A DNA stretch of 64,000 nt from Cunninghamella blakesleeana (GCA_017871115.1 JAFCIZ010000009.1:1-64000); one strand, 5' to 3'. Counted from the first letter of the stretch, positions 43,940 through 54,519 are shown. Translations and numbers: made by a program. Notes: a model not told the origin generated them from the letters alone.

Positions 43940-46195
43940 ATGAGGAAAACATATTTACTGTTGTTCGTTCTATTGCTATTCTCTATAATAGCTGTAGATG
44001 CCACATGGAATTCAGGAAATGCTAAGGATGACTTTCCCTCGTTAGTTGAATTAAAGTTCTTGATAGAAAGGAGCGGTATGGGCAAATATCTCGATATATT
44101 GCCTGATTTCGATCCGTCTATTCCATCGTCGAGTGCAGTCATATTTTTCCCTAGTAACGATAAAGCCCAAGGTATCAAACCGGGAGAAACCGTTCCAACT
44201 GCCGATGGTTCTCATTATGTAATGGTAGATGCAATGGGTAAAAGATTAGGACCATCGACATTTATTAAATACAACCAAAAGTGGGAATACTCGGGGAAGG
44301 TTCTCCTATCTGAAACAAAAAGAACGGTGTATGAATACAAGAGAGATATCCAAGTAACCGGCTATAATACTCCTCAAACCCAAAGGGCTCATGTATTATA
44401 TTATGGTGTACCTGTAGAAAAGACAGACTCGGTTACCTTAGGTGTTAGATCTACAGAATATTCTATAATTAGAGAAAAGGGCTGTGAAAGCTATTTTAAA
44501 TCGTACAGAAAGATAAAGGATGTACTCTACAATACGCGGGTAAGTTATACACCTAGACCCACGACCAATAATCCTAATCCAGTTCCTGTTGTAGATTATT
44601 TTATTATGGCATTGGGTGATATCGAACCAACTCGTTACGATAGGGTTCGTGATAAATTTCTGACAGTAAGTCAAGAGAGAAGAAGAGAATTATCGGATTG
44701 GATGTCAACTAATGGTAATAAGGTTGGTGTTTTGGTTAAAGATAAAAACGGAGATTTCATCGTAGATCCTACTAAGAGTGCAACACCACGAGATTTTCAG
44801 GCTATACAGAAAGTTGTATATTTGGTTACATCACATGCCCTACCATTTATTAGAGTAGCAGAACTTGGAAAGGTTTTATGGGATTATAGTCCTACGGTAG
44901 GAGGACAAGTCAGTCCATATAATAAAGGTGGTAATGCATGTTCGTCTATGCCTATAAAGAAAAGAGAAGCTTCTGCTACACTTAGAAAAAGAGATGGTGG
45001 TGAATGTGCAGCACCTATAGAATTTTCTGATAATTTGGACGAGGTAGAAGAACCTACTACAAATGAGGTTATTATACAATCCGAATTAGAAGCATGGTAT
45101 GGCATTGGTGTAAAACTTGGTATCAACGAAATCGGCGCTGACTATGATTGGAGTGAATTACCCCGTGATTGGGATGATTATACGGAACTTTCTCATGATT
45201 TTATCTTCAAAGGATCCACCGACATAGACGATGCCTTAGATAAGGTTGAAAATGCCATAAGAAAGAAATTAGTTGATGCACCTGATGATGTAAGAGAAGA
45301 TGTATCCAAGGCTTTGAATAAACTCAAGAGGGCCATGAGACAAAGAGTGGCCAACTTAAAGGCCCAAGGTGGAGATATTAAGATAGATAAGCAGATTACA
45401 GCTGAAGCCAGGAAGAATTCTATGGATCGTATATCTGAAGAGTACTATAATAGATTTTTATCTACAACCGAGGCTGATGAGATGAAAACATCAGAAGATG
45501 GAATTAGTATAGATGAAGATATGTTGGAAGGTCCAGTAGAAACCCCTTTTGGTGATTATAGAGACCCTGATAGTATTAGATCCATTGCAGAAGCTGACTT
45601 TATTTCCGCTGTAAGAGAGGCTGTACCTGAAATATTTAGCGACGGTGCTGAAAATCCTACTAGTGTTGAACAAGGTGGTGAACAACTCCTTGATGCTACC
45701 TCTATGGTTCCTGGATCCACTAGTTACATGAATGCATTAAATAAGATCCAAGAGAAGATTAGAGCAGTCATGGATCGAGATGGAAATAAGATAAGTAAGT
45801 TCCAATACAAACGTATTAGAGCAGGTATGATGAGACTTAGAGAAGCTATCCTTAAGAGACAGGAAGCCATGGAAAAGAAGTTAGAGAATGGAATGGAAAT
45901 AAAGGACTCTGAAGTTATCGACTATGAGAATGCCTACAAGACATACACCCAGATTTATGACAAGATGCAGGAGTTTGATGCCAGTAAGTTAGATCCTACA
46001 GGAGATTCAGGAACCGAATTGGACTTTGCTAGTGATCCAGGATTTACCTTTAAGATGGAGCCTATGAAGACATTCAAGGCTACAACCGGTCTCTCTGTTA
46101 AATATGCTGCAGGTATTAAGGCCATTAAGGACTCTTTACGTAAGTTTACCAAAGGTAGAGTATCCTCTACACGAGGTACCATGCGCAATAGATAA
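43940..46195 (+). CDS. Gene B: secreted coiled-coil protein with dibasic processing sites (751 aa)
   Basis: Start at MRKTYLLLF, giving a classical signal peptide (about residues 1-22). The N-terminal domain (to about 330) has the motif KDDFPSLVELKFLIE and is poorly conserved with B'. Around residues 335-355 lies a Cys-flanked region with two dibasic sites, PIKKREA and LRKRDGG, suited to Kex2/furin cleavage. The remainder is highly charged and mostly helical, with coiled-coil stretches (AIRKKLVDAPDDVREDVSKA; RMRLREAILKRQEAMEKKLE-like) and a basic tail. No transmembrane segment besides the signal. It is likely a secreted or envelope-lumen protein made as a precursor. Function unknown. It converges on PolB across R3. 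Confidence 0.82.
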   Translation: MRKTYLLLFVLLLFSIIAVDATWNSGNAKDDFPSLVELKFLIERSGMGKYLDILPDFDPSIPSSSAVIFFPSNDKAQGIKPGETVPTADGSHYVMVDAMGKRLGPSTFIKYNQKWEYSGKVLLSETKRTVYEYKRDIQVTGYNTPQTQRAHVLYYGVPVEKTDSVTLGVRSTEYSIIREKGCESYFKSYRKIKDVLYNTRVSYTPRPTTNNPNPVPVVDYFIMALGDIEPTRYDRVRDKFLTVSQERRRELSDWMSTNGNKVGVLVKDKNGDFIVDPTKSATPRDFQAIQKVVYLVTSHALPFIRVAELGKVLWDYSPTVGGQVSPYNKGGNACSSMPIKKREASATLRKRDGGECAAPIEFSDNLDEVEEPTTNEVIIQSELEAWYGIGVKLGINEIGADYDWSELPRDWDDYTELSHDFIFKGSTDIDDALDKVENAIRKKLVDAPDDVREDVSKALNKLKRAMRQRVANLKAQGGDIKIDKQITAEARKNSMDRISEEYYNRFLSTTEADEMKTSEDGISIDEDMLEGPVETPFGDYRDPDSIRSIAEADFISAVREAVPEIFSDGAENPTSVEQGGEQLLDATSMVPGSTSYMNALNKIQEKIRAVMDRDGNKISKFQYKRIRAGMMRLREAILKRQEAMEKKLENGMEIKDSEVIDYENAYKTYTQIYDKMQEFDASKLDPTGDSGTELDFASDPGFTFKMEPMKTFKATTGLSVKYAAGIKAIKDSLRKFTKGRVSSTRGTMRNR

Positions 46196-46227
46196 ATAAC
46201 CTATATGATATCCTATCTATTATGACC

Positions 46228-46676
46228 TTTTTAAAATCCACTAAACTAATGCAGTATCATGTATGGATTATACTCACCAAGTTGGTTCCTAAGTTAGGTA
46301 ATTTATCCTAATTTTTCTTCGTTACCCCATAATTCTTGACTCAACTTTCGAAACCACTTCGAAATTGAACTTAGGTAGTCCAACTTTTAATATTTAGGTA
46401 CGTACCTAAATATTAAAAGGACACCATTTCATCACCAAAGGAACTATATTTCCATTTTAACGCAAAGTGATTGGTAAGGTACCTTACTTTTATTTCTAAG
46501 TACGTACTTAGAAATAAAAGGGAAACCACATAAGTCAGAATTCGAACCGATTTTAAAAGTTGAGTCAGAAAAAATGGGGTGATGGAGAAAAATTAGAGAT
46601 GAACCCTATAACTATGGACCTAACTTGGTGAGTTGGAGAACACAGTGTTTAACATGAATTTAATGGATTTTAAAAA
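46228..46676 (+). repeat. R3, second copy
   Basis: Same as 9575-10022 with one extra T in the left TTTTTAAAA. Separates gene B and PolB, both of which read into it. Confidence 0.92.
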
Positions 46677-46692
46677 CATTAAGAAATATGCA

Positions 46693-49047
46693 TTAGAAGG
46701 GGATAATCTTAGATGAAGATAAATCCATAAGTTCCTCTATAGCAGGATTTATTTGCTTGTTGATATAATATACATAATCTATATCTAGACCTAATTCTTC
46801 CATTTCTTTTGGTGTAAACATACGCTGACCTTGTAATTTTGGTTTACCGGGGACGTCAGCAAATATATATTCCAACCTGCCCAACTCCTGTATATTCTGT
46901 CCATCTTCTATGAGTCTGCGTGCCATAAAAACATGTGGAATATTCTTTCCCTTGTAGGATTCCAATGGTTTAACGGCCTTAGTCATGATAAGATCGTCTA
47001 CTGGAACTCTACCTTCCAACAAATCATTCATAGCATTCATCACATAAGTTTGTACATCTTCTCCGTCGTCCTTAAATATGAGCTTCGTTACTTCGGAATA
47101 TAATCTCCGTGTGAAGTTACAGTAATTACGCCTATTACTTGCCACTCCTTTAGATGATACATTGTTACCATCATACATAAGGTATTTTTTCTTGGTAATA
47201 AATGCCATCTTTTCCCAATACTTTTCCACAAGTAACTTGATGGGTGGTGGTAATTTCGAGTTAATATACTGTGTTATATCATTGGCAACCTTTATATTTT
47301 CTTCCACATCTGTACAACCTTTATGGTATATCATACATGAATCTGTATCACCATATACTACCTCAACCGGAAATGGACCTGATTCTATATCCTTCACCAC
47401 AGATTCTAAAATACGTCTCCCAGTGTTTGTTACACTCTCCGCTGTTCCTATATGTCCCATGTATTTGTTACCTATGAATCCGGTAATACCATACACACTG
47501 TTGGCACATATCTTGAGTGCATTTTGTCTTCTATCTAAGATCATCTTTATTAAGGGATCCTGTTCCTTTTTCATCTGATCCTTTACCATAAATCTATCAT
47601 GAAGTAATTCTTTTACCAAGGTTGGTAAAATACCGGGTGGACTCTTACGGAAAACATGTTCGGTACCTTCGATAATATTTACCTTATCCTTATTGTAACT
47701 CTTGAATGATACGTAAGTGGATGGACATATATTATAGGCTATAAGGATACTAGGATAAAGAGATTGGAAATCCATCACGGTACACCCGGAGTATATCCCT
47801 CTCTTAGGTTCTAATACATGTGCTCCTTGGTACTTTCCTACTTCATCCTGCGATTTTACCCTTGGTGTTAACACCAGTCCGCGGGATACACATTGGTATA
47901 TAACCTGATTAAGTACTTTAAGTTGTTCTCCACGTGTGTAAATATCCTCGATACTACATTTCATTGCACCACTCATCTCGCATACATCTGTCCATGTATA
48001 GAATTTATCGAACAAATTCAGGGTCAACACACTATCCTGGATACAGTACTTGGCTACTTTCTTGAGTCCATTTGGTTTCCTATTTCGGAAGTATTTCCAC
48101 ATTTTTGTTGGAGACATATCTAACTTCCCCATACCTAGGAATTTCTTGGAGACAAAATCCAAAGAGTATTTATCTAATTTCATCCGTTTAAAGAATAGCA
48201 TGAGATCGATGAATACAACTCCAGGTATATGCAGCATATCATATGTATTCTGTCCGTAGGCACTTGATGACCAGTTGACCTTCTTTGATGTCCATCCATT
48301 TGGAAGTGGAAGCAACCTTAGTTGTAATCTGGATATTATATAACCAATGTCGAAACCAAAGATGTTATAGCCGGTGATAACATGTGGGGATTCGTCCTTT
48401 ATTATCTTTGCCATAATAGATATAAGATCTATTTCATCTGTTGCACATATATACTTTACTTCTGTATCCTCGATTTCATCCGGTTCACCAACGTATATTA
48501 GATATTTCGTCGTTATATCTTCGTTGAGATAATCCTTGAACACCATAGATATCATCTCGATTGTGTCAGATCTTCTCCATGCTTTGGGCATTCCATATCC
48601 AACACCACAGTAGGTTTCTATATCGATACAGGCTACCTTTGGGTATGTAACTTGAGTGACATCGTTTAGGTATCTAATATCGTTGACATGAATGGTAGTA
48701 GAAGAATCTGGAACATCATACCATCCTGTAAACGGGAATCCGTATGTACTGAGAAATCCAGTAATTGGATCTACATCATCCATATATTTCCTTCTGTCTG
48801 TAAGTTGTTTCATCTCCTTAATGTTTCTAAATTCTACCTTTGTATAATTACATTTCTCGGTAATATCCGTTGTAGGTGATAGAGTGAGATTCCCCCCACT
48901 TATATAACACCATGGGCGATATCCCTTGATGATTATAGTTCCTATTTCTATTGTATACGCATTGATACATGCATCTTTATCTATGTATTCCCAATCGTAT
49001 ATAAATACTTTCATCAGATTGAGGGGACATGAGATGTATGCTGACAT
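46693..49047 (-). CDS. polB: Family B DNA polymerase, second copy (784 aa)
   Basis: The encoded protein is identical to that at 10039-12393, with all exonuclease and polymerase motifs present. No indel separates the two copies over 2.35 kb, so the first-copy errors are concentrated to the left of this gene. Confidence 0.97.
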   Translation of the reverse strand: MSAYISCPLNLMKVFIYDWEYIDKDACINAYTIEIGTIIIKGYRPWCYISGGNLTLSPTTDITEKCNYTKVEFRNIKEMKQLTDRRKYMDDVDPITGFLSTYGFPFTGWYDVPDSSTTIHVNDIRYLNDVTQVTYPKVACIDIETYCGVGYGMPKAWRRSDTIEMISMVFKDYLNEDITTKYLIYVGEPDEIEDTEVKYICATDEIDLISIMAKIIKDESPHVITGYNIFGFDIGYIISRLQLRLLPLPNGWTSKKVNWSSSAYGQNTYDMLHIPGVVFIDLMLFFKRMKLDKYSLDFVSKKFLGMGKLDMSPTKMWKYFRNRKPNGLKKVAKYCIQDSVLTLNLFDKFYTWTDVCEMSGAMKCSIEDIYTRGEQLKVLNQVIYQCVSRGLVLTPRVKSQDEVGKYQGAHVLEPKRGIYSGCTVMDFQSLYPSILIAYNICPSTYVSFKSYNKDKVNIIEGTEHVFRKSPPGILPTLVKELLHDRFMVKDQMKKEQDPLIKMILDRRQNALKICANSVYGITGFIGNKYMGHIGTAESVTNTGRRILESVVKDIESGPFPVEVVYGDTDSCMIYHKGCTDVEENIKVANDITQYINSKLPPPIKLLVEKYWEKMAFITKKKYLMYDGNNVSSKGVASNRRNYCNFTRRLYSEVTKLIFKDDGEDVQTYVMNAMNDLLEGRVPVDDLIMTKAVKPLESYKGKNIPHVFMARRLIEDGQNIQELGRLEYIFADVPGKPKLQGQRMFTPKEMEELGLDIDYVYYINKQINPAIEELMDLSSSKIIPF

Positions 49048-49071
49048 AACCTAGAACTGTTATCAATAGAA

Positions 49072-49632
49072 ATGGAAGACTACCCAAAGAGAGTACATAT
49101 GAGAGTTCCCATGAGGGACTACAAGAAGATCATACAAATATCTATGTTTGCCGATCTCATGAGAGGTAATAGGGAATGTCGTGCTGCAGTCCGAAATTTA
49201 ATGAGACAAACCTCAGAGGCACTTCCAGGGCTTGAACCTATATCTGTAGATAGCTACTTTAATACATTATCCAGACTCTCATCATTGGAAACAAACATAA
49301 GTAATCCACCTAGCAAAAGGGAAGGTCCAAAGACAATGTACTTTACGGATCCACATCCCACAACAGACTCTGTAAAGCGTCTATATCGTGAGACCAAAGG
49401 AGGTATTCCCAATGGAAAATTAAGACACGACCAACATCATGAAACATGTCCTGCAGATGTAAGAACAATGTTCTACGCGTACATACACAACAAGGAATTA
49501 ATACATGAATCCGAAATACACATCGATGATTTTCTGAAGGAATTGGCACCTGATACATTGGGAGATATGAAGAAGATCAAACGTAATGATAGTTCGATCA
49601 TATGGAAAATATGTACAGAAATACGCACTTAA
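49072..49632 (+). CDS. Unknown 186-aa protein, second copy
   Basis: Identical protein to 12418-12978, with the same 24-bp divergent gap to PolB. Unrecognised; conserved open frame in both copies. Confidence 0.8.
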   Translation: MEDYPKRVHMRVPMRDYKKIIQISMFADLMRGNRECRAAVRNLMRQTSEALPGLEPISVDSYFNTLSRLSSLETNISNPPSKREGPKTMYFTDPHPTTDSVKRLYRETKGGIPNGKLRHDQHHETCPADVRTMFYAYIHNKELIHESEIHIDDFLKELAPDTLGDMKKIKRNDSSIIWKICTEIRT

Positions 49633-49711
49633 GATAAGATTCCCCTCCTCCATTTTTAAAAAGGTGTTTTTGGATCTTTATTCGGATCTTAGTGGAACAA
49701 ATGGTTGAAAT

Positions 49712-49909
49712 ATGGGTGATTCCCCGGATTTTGTTATTATTATCATGGTAGTGGCACCAACTATAGCACTTATTATAGCTGGTTGTATGGTATATCATAG
49801 ATGTAAAAATCGTCCTGTATTATTGGTAAGATATGTTAACGAACAACAGGTACCACAACAACCTCCATCATATCCATCCCATACGCCACATACATATCCA
49901 TCTAACTGA
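49712..49909 (+). CDS. PPxY one-span membrane protein, second copy (65 aa)
   Basis: Identical to 13058-13255: one hydrophobic span, basic Cys flank, PPSY in the tail. Ends 20 bp before R4. Confidence 0.75.
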   Translation: MGDSPDFVIIIMVVAPTIALIIAGCMVYHRCKNRPVLLVRYVNEQQVPQQPPSYPSHTPHTYPSN

Positions 49910-49928
49910 CTCACCATCCATTATGATC

Positions 49929-50377
49929 TTTTAAAAGTCCATTAAACTAATGTAGGACTGTGTATGAATTATACTCACCAAGTTGGTTCCTAAGTTAGGT
50001 AATTTATCCTAATTTTTCTTCGTTACCCCACAATTCTTGACTCAACTTTCGAAACCACTTCGAAATTGAACTTAGGTAGTCCAACTTTTAATATTTAGGT
50101 ACGTACCTAAATATTAAAAGGGCACCATTCTATCATCAAAGGAAGTATATTTCCATTTTAACGCAAAGTGATTGGTAAGGTACCTTACTTTTATTTCTAA
50201 GTACGTACTTAGAAATAAAAGGGAAACTACATAAGTCAGAATTCGAACCGATTTTAAAAGTTGAGTCAGAAAAAATGGGGTGATGGAGAAAAAATAGGGA
50301 TGAACCTTATAACTATGGACCTAACTTGGTGAGTTGGAGTACACACTGTTTAACATTAGTTTAATGGACTTTTAAAA
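49929..50377 (+). repeat. R4, second copy
   Basis: Same as 13275-13723, including the long perfect inverted ends and the local variant between the left palindrome and tatatttcc. Confidence 0.93.
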
Positions 50378-50433
50378 GATCATAATGGATGGAATCTGAT
50401 GAAGATGAAGCACTAATAGATATAGGATTAGTA

Positions 50434-50694
50434 TCAGCGTGTTGACCATGTGTAATTACACGAATGGCATCGATAGTGTATGCTTGCTCCTTCATCTGCC
50501 GATCTTGATTGAATTTCTCTATATGTTACATGATGATCGTCATTGCATTTAGGACATTTAAATAATCGACGTCGTTTCTTTCCATCATCATCTGGTTTCT
50601 TTTCCTCCTCTTTTATCTTAGACATATATTTCTGAAGTAATTTAGGATTATGTTCCTTTAGATAGTTGATACATTCTTTAGTGTAATCGTCCAT
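50434..50694 (-). CDS. TFIIS-type zinc-ribbon factor, second copy (86 aa)
   Basis: Identical to 13780-14040 (CPKC, QSRSADEGAS, CHSC). Start codon overlaps that of the UDG-like gene in CATG at 50692-50695. Confidence 0.88.
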   Translation of the reverse strand: MDDYTKECINYLKEHNPKLLQKYMSKIKEEEKKPDDDGKKRRRLFKCPKCNDDHHVTYREIQSRSADEGASIHYRCHSCNYTWSTR

Positions 50695-51316
50695 GAGGGA
50701 ATATCATAAATCTTGGAGAAAGTTCTTCCGATCAAACAAGGACCTCATCACAAATATCCTTGATACATTGGGTCCAGATGGTTACTATCCATCCAGAGAG
50801 GAAATATTCTCTATATTTAGAGAGATCACAACAGAAGATATACGTGTTGTAATAGTAGGTCAAAGTCCATATCCAAATATAGATGCATGTGGTATACCGT
50901 TTATGTCATCTAGGGGAAAAAATACAGTATCTTTATGTAATATAGCCAGAGAATTAAGGAGGGAATATCCATATCTTAATCTTCCAGACGATTATAACCT
51001 TTTAATACAATCATGGATGGAACAGGGTATATTCCTTATCAACATGGCATTCACCATTGGTAAAGATGGTAGAGACCACTCCATATTATGGGAAGAATTC
51101 ACACGAGAATTGGTCCGTTATATCATCAATGTCGATAATACTATACCTTTTGTTCTAATGGGATCTAATGCGTGGGTTCTGGATGATATTGTTGGTGGAT
51201 CTCCATCTATTAAGGTACCACATCCGGTAGCAAGAGATGGTCAATTCATTGGATGTGATGTATTTGTTCGATGCAATGATCTCCTATCATCACCAATATT
51301 ATGGTGTAACTTTTAA
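50693..51316 (+). CDS. UDG-like protein, second copy (207 aa)
   Basis: Identical protein, again with Ser in place of the catalytic Asp (GQSPYP), so the substitution is not a local read error. The stop motif reads CTTTTAAAAG here. The first copy lacks one A, the last indel before the offset becomes constant. Confidence 0.82.
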   Translation: MREYHKSWRKFFRSNKDLITNILDTLGPDGYYPSREEIFSIFREITTEDIRVVIVGQSPYPNIDACGIPFMSSRGKNTVSLCNIARELRREYPYLNLPDDYNLLIQSWMEQGIFLINMAFTIGKDGRDHSILWEEFTRELVRYIINVDNTIPFVLMGSNAWVLDDIVGGSPSIKVPHPVARDGQFIGCDVFVRCNDLLSSPILWCNF

Positions 51317-51365
51317 AAGAAAAGGGAGAGTAATGGGAATGGGAGACTAGGGAATGTAATGGAGG

Positions 51366-51596
51366 TCATTTGACCCGTTTATCTTCAACGGCGTTTAGGA
51401 TCTGTCTAAGTACGATTAGGAGGTCATTCATACTGACATCTTGTCTGCGCGGAGATTCTCTGGTGCATCTCTTGCACATCCGTCTATCCCCTTCATATGG
51501 GAATCTATCTACGGATTTTTTCTTGTTGCAGACGATACAGGCCTTGTATTTTTTCATTGACGGCGTTGTAACAACATACGATTTTCTTATCAGCAT
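51366..51596 (-). CDS. Small zinc-finger protein, second copy (76 aa)
   Basis: Identical to 14711-14941, with CIVC and CKRC pairs intact. Confidence 0.7.
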   Translation of the reverse strand: MLIRKSYVVTTPSMKKYKACIVCNKKKSVDRFPYEGDRRMCKRCTRESPRRQDVSMNDLLIVLRQILNAVEDKRVK

Positions 51597-51629
51597 AACA
51601 TTTTTTAAAAAGGTATATCGCTGCCACCG

Positions 51630-52268
51630 TTATTCCTCTTCTTCATCTTCTTCCTCTTCTTCTTCTTCTTCTTGTACAACTTCTTCTTCCTCTTCTTCTT
51701 CCTCTTCGATCTTAACTTTCTTCTTTTCCTTCTTCTTGTACTTACCCACTTCGAAACCCAATGTGTTGAGTATGAGTGTTTCTGCAGAGTTGATGGCGAA
51801 GGTGTTTTCATCCTTTAATCCATATCTGGTCTTCTTATCATCTATGTTTTCCTTAGAGATAAGTCCAACAACCTTGTTTGTTCCAACCTTGCGTAAGATG
51901 TACTTTCTTCCAACTGGTGAGTCCTTGTTGTATTCCAATTTGGGATCCTTGGGATGGCTTGTCCATACAATGGTACGAGCAGATGATCCTCCTCCCTTTG
52001 ATCCTCCACTTCCAGAACGAACCTTCTTGTTGGATGATCTAGCTACAGTGCGTCTTTCCACATTAGCACGACGGAGCTTTATACCATCAAGTCCAATCTT
52101 TGAACAGGTTTCATCCACTACCTCAATGGACCTTTCCACATCGGCCAACATATCTGCTTTCTCCAAGGAGGTAATAACATCCGTAAGCACAGAATACACT
52201 AAGTCATACACAGCGTCGTGGGCTATGTCCTTTATGCCCTGTTTGTCAGGTTTGAGTTTCTTGGGCAT
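51630..52268 (-). CDS. Poly-Glu-tailed 212-aa protein, second copy
   Basis: Identical to 14975-15613. The GAA/GAG repeat tract has the same length in both copies, so it has not slipped or been mis-assembled. Confidence 0.75.
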   Translation of the reverse strand: MPKKLKPDKQGIKDIAHDAVYDLVYSVLTDVITSLEKADMLADVERSIEVVDETCSKIGLDGIKLRRANVERRTVARSSNKKVRSGSGGSKGGGSSARTIVWTSHPKDPKLEYNKDSPVGRKYILRKVGTNKVVGLISKENIDDKKTRYGLKDENTFAINSAETLILNTLGFEVGKYKKKEKKKVKIEEEEEEEEEVVQEEEEEEEEDEEEE

Positions 52269-52325
52269 GTTAGTTACTGATAGGGGTTAACCTTCTTCGA
52301 GGCATTAATCAAGTCTCTTCAAAAC

Positions 52326-53342
52326 ATGGATCCAGGAGAACAAGTAGGTATTAGGTTAGCACATAGGGTATTAGCTGACATTACCCAAGATAGTCTTAGT
52401 TCATTCCATCATGCAGGTGTATCCGATAGGAGTATACTACATGGGATAACATTACAGGAAATCATTGATGGAGCAAAAGGTGGAAATGTAGGGATGAACA
52501 TTACATCATCCAACCCTGCCGAAACAAAGAAATGTATTCTCCATAGGAAATTTAAATATTATATCAACGATATCACCAGCTCCATTACAGGATTGGGAGA
52601 AGAAGAGGAGGATTCCAATTTCTGGTATGTCATTGGTGCATCTTTGGGAATATTCCCTGAGGTTTCTATGCCATTAGATCCAGAGACTATTATCATCCGG
52701 TTCCACATAGACCACACCAAACTAAAAGAGGATTGCCGCACGTTAAAATATCTAGTGGATAACATATTTAAGGAAGTTGTAAAAGATGTGTATTACTCTC
52801 CGGATTTTATTGGTATTATCGATGTACATATCTCCAACTTGATACAATTATCCAGTATTGTACAATTGGTGGATAAAACTATTGGTATATCTGATATTAA
52901 ATCATGTGATATAACCGGACCAAATACTCTATCAACCATAGGGAGTAACATTATGGAGATATGTATCCATGAATATATAGACAATCGTTATCTATCAAGT
53001 ACTGATATCTATGATATAGAAAGGAATTTTGGATTGGAAGCCGCCAGACATGTTATATACACTGAGATATTATCCAGAAACAACGGAGATAAACAGAGTG
53101 CAGATTTTATAGCCGATTTTATGACTTGTAAGGGATATGTAAGTCCATTCAAGAAAGATAATCCAATGTTAAAGGACAAAGGATTTCTGTCATCCATTGC
53201 CTTTGAGAGACCGAAGAATGATATCAAGGTAGCACTATCTGATGGAGGTATGATAGATGATATTTCATCTGTATATTCCCAATTAGCTTTAGGTAACCAG
53301 GCTGACACTGGGACTGGATCATGTTTATTTAAGACCTTTTAA
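52326..53342 (+). CDS. RPB1: RPB1 C-terminal half (A''-like), second copy (338 aa)
   Basis: Identical to 15671-16687. In both copies the frame is closed upstream and opens with MDPGEQVG, so the split from the N-terminal half is not caused by a local frameshift. Confidence 0.92.
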   Translation: MDPGEQVGIRLAHRVLADITQDSLSSFHHAGVSDRSILHGITLQEIIDGAKGGNVGMNITSSNPAETKKCILHRKFKYYINDITSSITGLGEEEEDSNFWYVIGASLGIFPEVSMPLDPETIIIRFHIDHTKLKEDCRTLKYLVDNIFKEVVKDVYYSPDFIGIIDVHISNLIQLSSIVQLVDKTIGISDIKSCDITGPNTLSTIGSNIMEICIHEYIDNRYLSSTDIYDIERNFGLEAARHVIYTEILSRNNGDKQSADFIADFMTCKGYVSPFKKDNPMLKDKGFLSSIAFERPKNDIKVALSDGGMIDDISSVYSQLALGNQADTGTGSCLFKTF

Positions 53343-53392
53343 AAAATGGATTAACCATCTGACATGATAATATATGAGAATATATCATATAT

Positions 53393-53998
53393 TCAGTCGA
53401 TGAGTGTTTCTTCTTCCACTTCTTCTATTGTTACTTCCTTCTTTTCCACCCTTGTTTCTTCTCTTTCCTTTTCCCTAGTGTCTTCTTCTTCATCATCATC
53501 TTCGTCATTGTCTCCATCTTCTTTTGCTTCTGGAATTGGAGCTTGTGGTGCTATCTTCTCTAAATGTCCAGCGATGATTTCTAATGCGATGTAGATGTCA
53601 CGTAAAGATGTGTTGATATCACGTAAGGAAACATCTCCTCCTTTCTTCTTTGAGGATAGTTCTTCTTCATCTTCTGAGGATGATGAGGATGAGGATGACG
53701 ATGATGATGGAGAAGGAATTACAACCTTCTTTTTCTTCTTTTCTACTTTCGTTGGTTTCACTGCCTTTACCTTAGCCTTACCTTTAGACTTTGTTACCTT
53801 AGCCTTGCCTTTGCCTTTGGGACGGATTTCTTCTTCTGATGATGAAGATGAATCTTCTGAAGATGTTATATCTTCTGAGGATGATGATTCAGATGCCGAT
53901 GAAGAGGATACTTCCGATGAAGAAGAAGGTGGTGGGGGTGGTGCCTTCTTTTTACCACTGGATGTCTTTTTCTTTATGGATGTTGTAGACTTAGGCAT
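53393..53998 (-). CDS. Low-complexity Ser/Glu/Lys protein, second copy (201 aa)
   Basis: Identical to 16738-17343, including the lengths of the Ser runs. Confidence 0.7.
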   Translation of the reverse strand: MPKSTTSIKKKTSSGKKKAPPPPPSSSSEVSSSSASESSSSEDITSSEDSSSSSEEEIRPKGKGKAKVTKSKGKAKVKAVKPTKVEKKKKKVVIPSPSSSSSSSSSSSEDEEELSSKKKGGDVSLRDINTSLRDIYIALEIIAGHLEKIAPQAPIPEAKEDGDNDEDDDEEEDTREKEREETRVEKKEVTIEEVEEETLID

Positions 53999-54048
53999 TT
54001 GATAATGGAGCGTCTCTGCATCCTCTATTATCCATCATTCCTCAAATT

Positions 54049-54294
54049 TTAAAAATGTACATCATATGGTTGTCTTTGTTTCTGTTTCTTCTTGGATTCT
54101 ATAAGTAATAATTCTAGTTGGTGTACAACTCTTGTATCTTTTATCACCTCATTGTCATCATCAGGAGGTTGCTTGCTTTTCCTCTTTTCTAATTTATCCT
54201 TTTTGTTATATTGGTTTTTATCCATATTTGATTGGGACCTATCGATCAGTGAACATGGGTATATCTCATTTTCCCTATATATAGTTTGTGCCAT
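54049..54294 (-). CDS. Small hydrophilic protein, second copy (81 aa)
   Basis: Identical to 17394-17639, with the Phe-stop end inside TTTTAAAAA. Confidence 0.55.
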   Translation of the reverse strand: MAQTIYRENEIYPCSLIDRSQSNMDKNQYNKKDKLEKRKSKQPPDDDNEVIKDTRVVHQLELLLIESKKKQKQRQPYDVHF

Positions 54295-54519
54295 ATGGAT
54301 GTCCGTCCCTTAGTGAATCTTTTTATTTGGAGATCTCGAGATAAATTTCATCCATGAAATTTTCATATAGTACAATAGTATATCAATTCCCTTTGATCTA
54401 TACTGTCCCCGTTATCTCCTAATTCTTGTATCCATTGAGATATATTCATATATACATCAGGATATATTTATATTTATATCGTTTATCAACATTCCATAAA
54501 GGATCTATCCATCATGACC
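54295..54519. other. Non-coding region upstream of the 81-aa gene, second copy
   Basis: Same as 17640-17864: overlapping dyads AGATCTCGAGAT and ATTTCATCCATGAAAT, then an ATAT-rich stretch up to R5. No gene seen. Confidence 0.5.
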
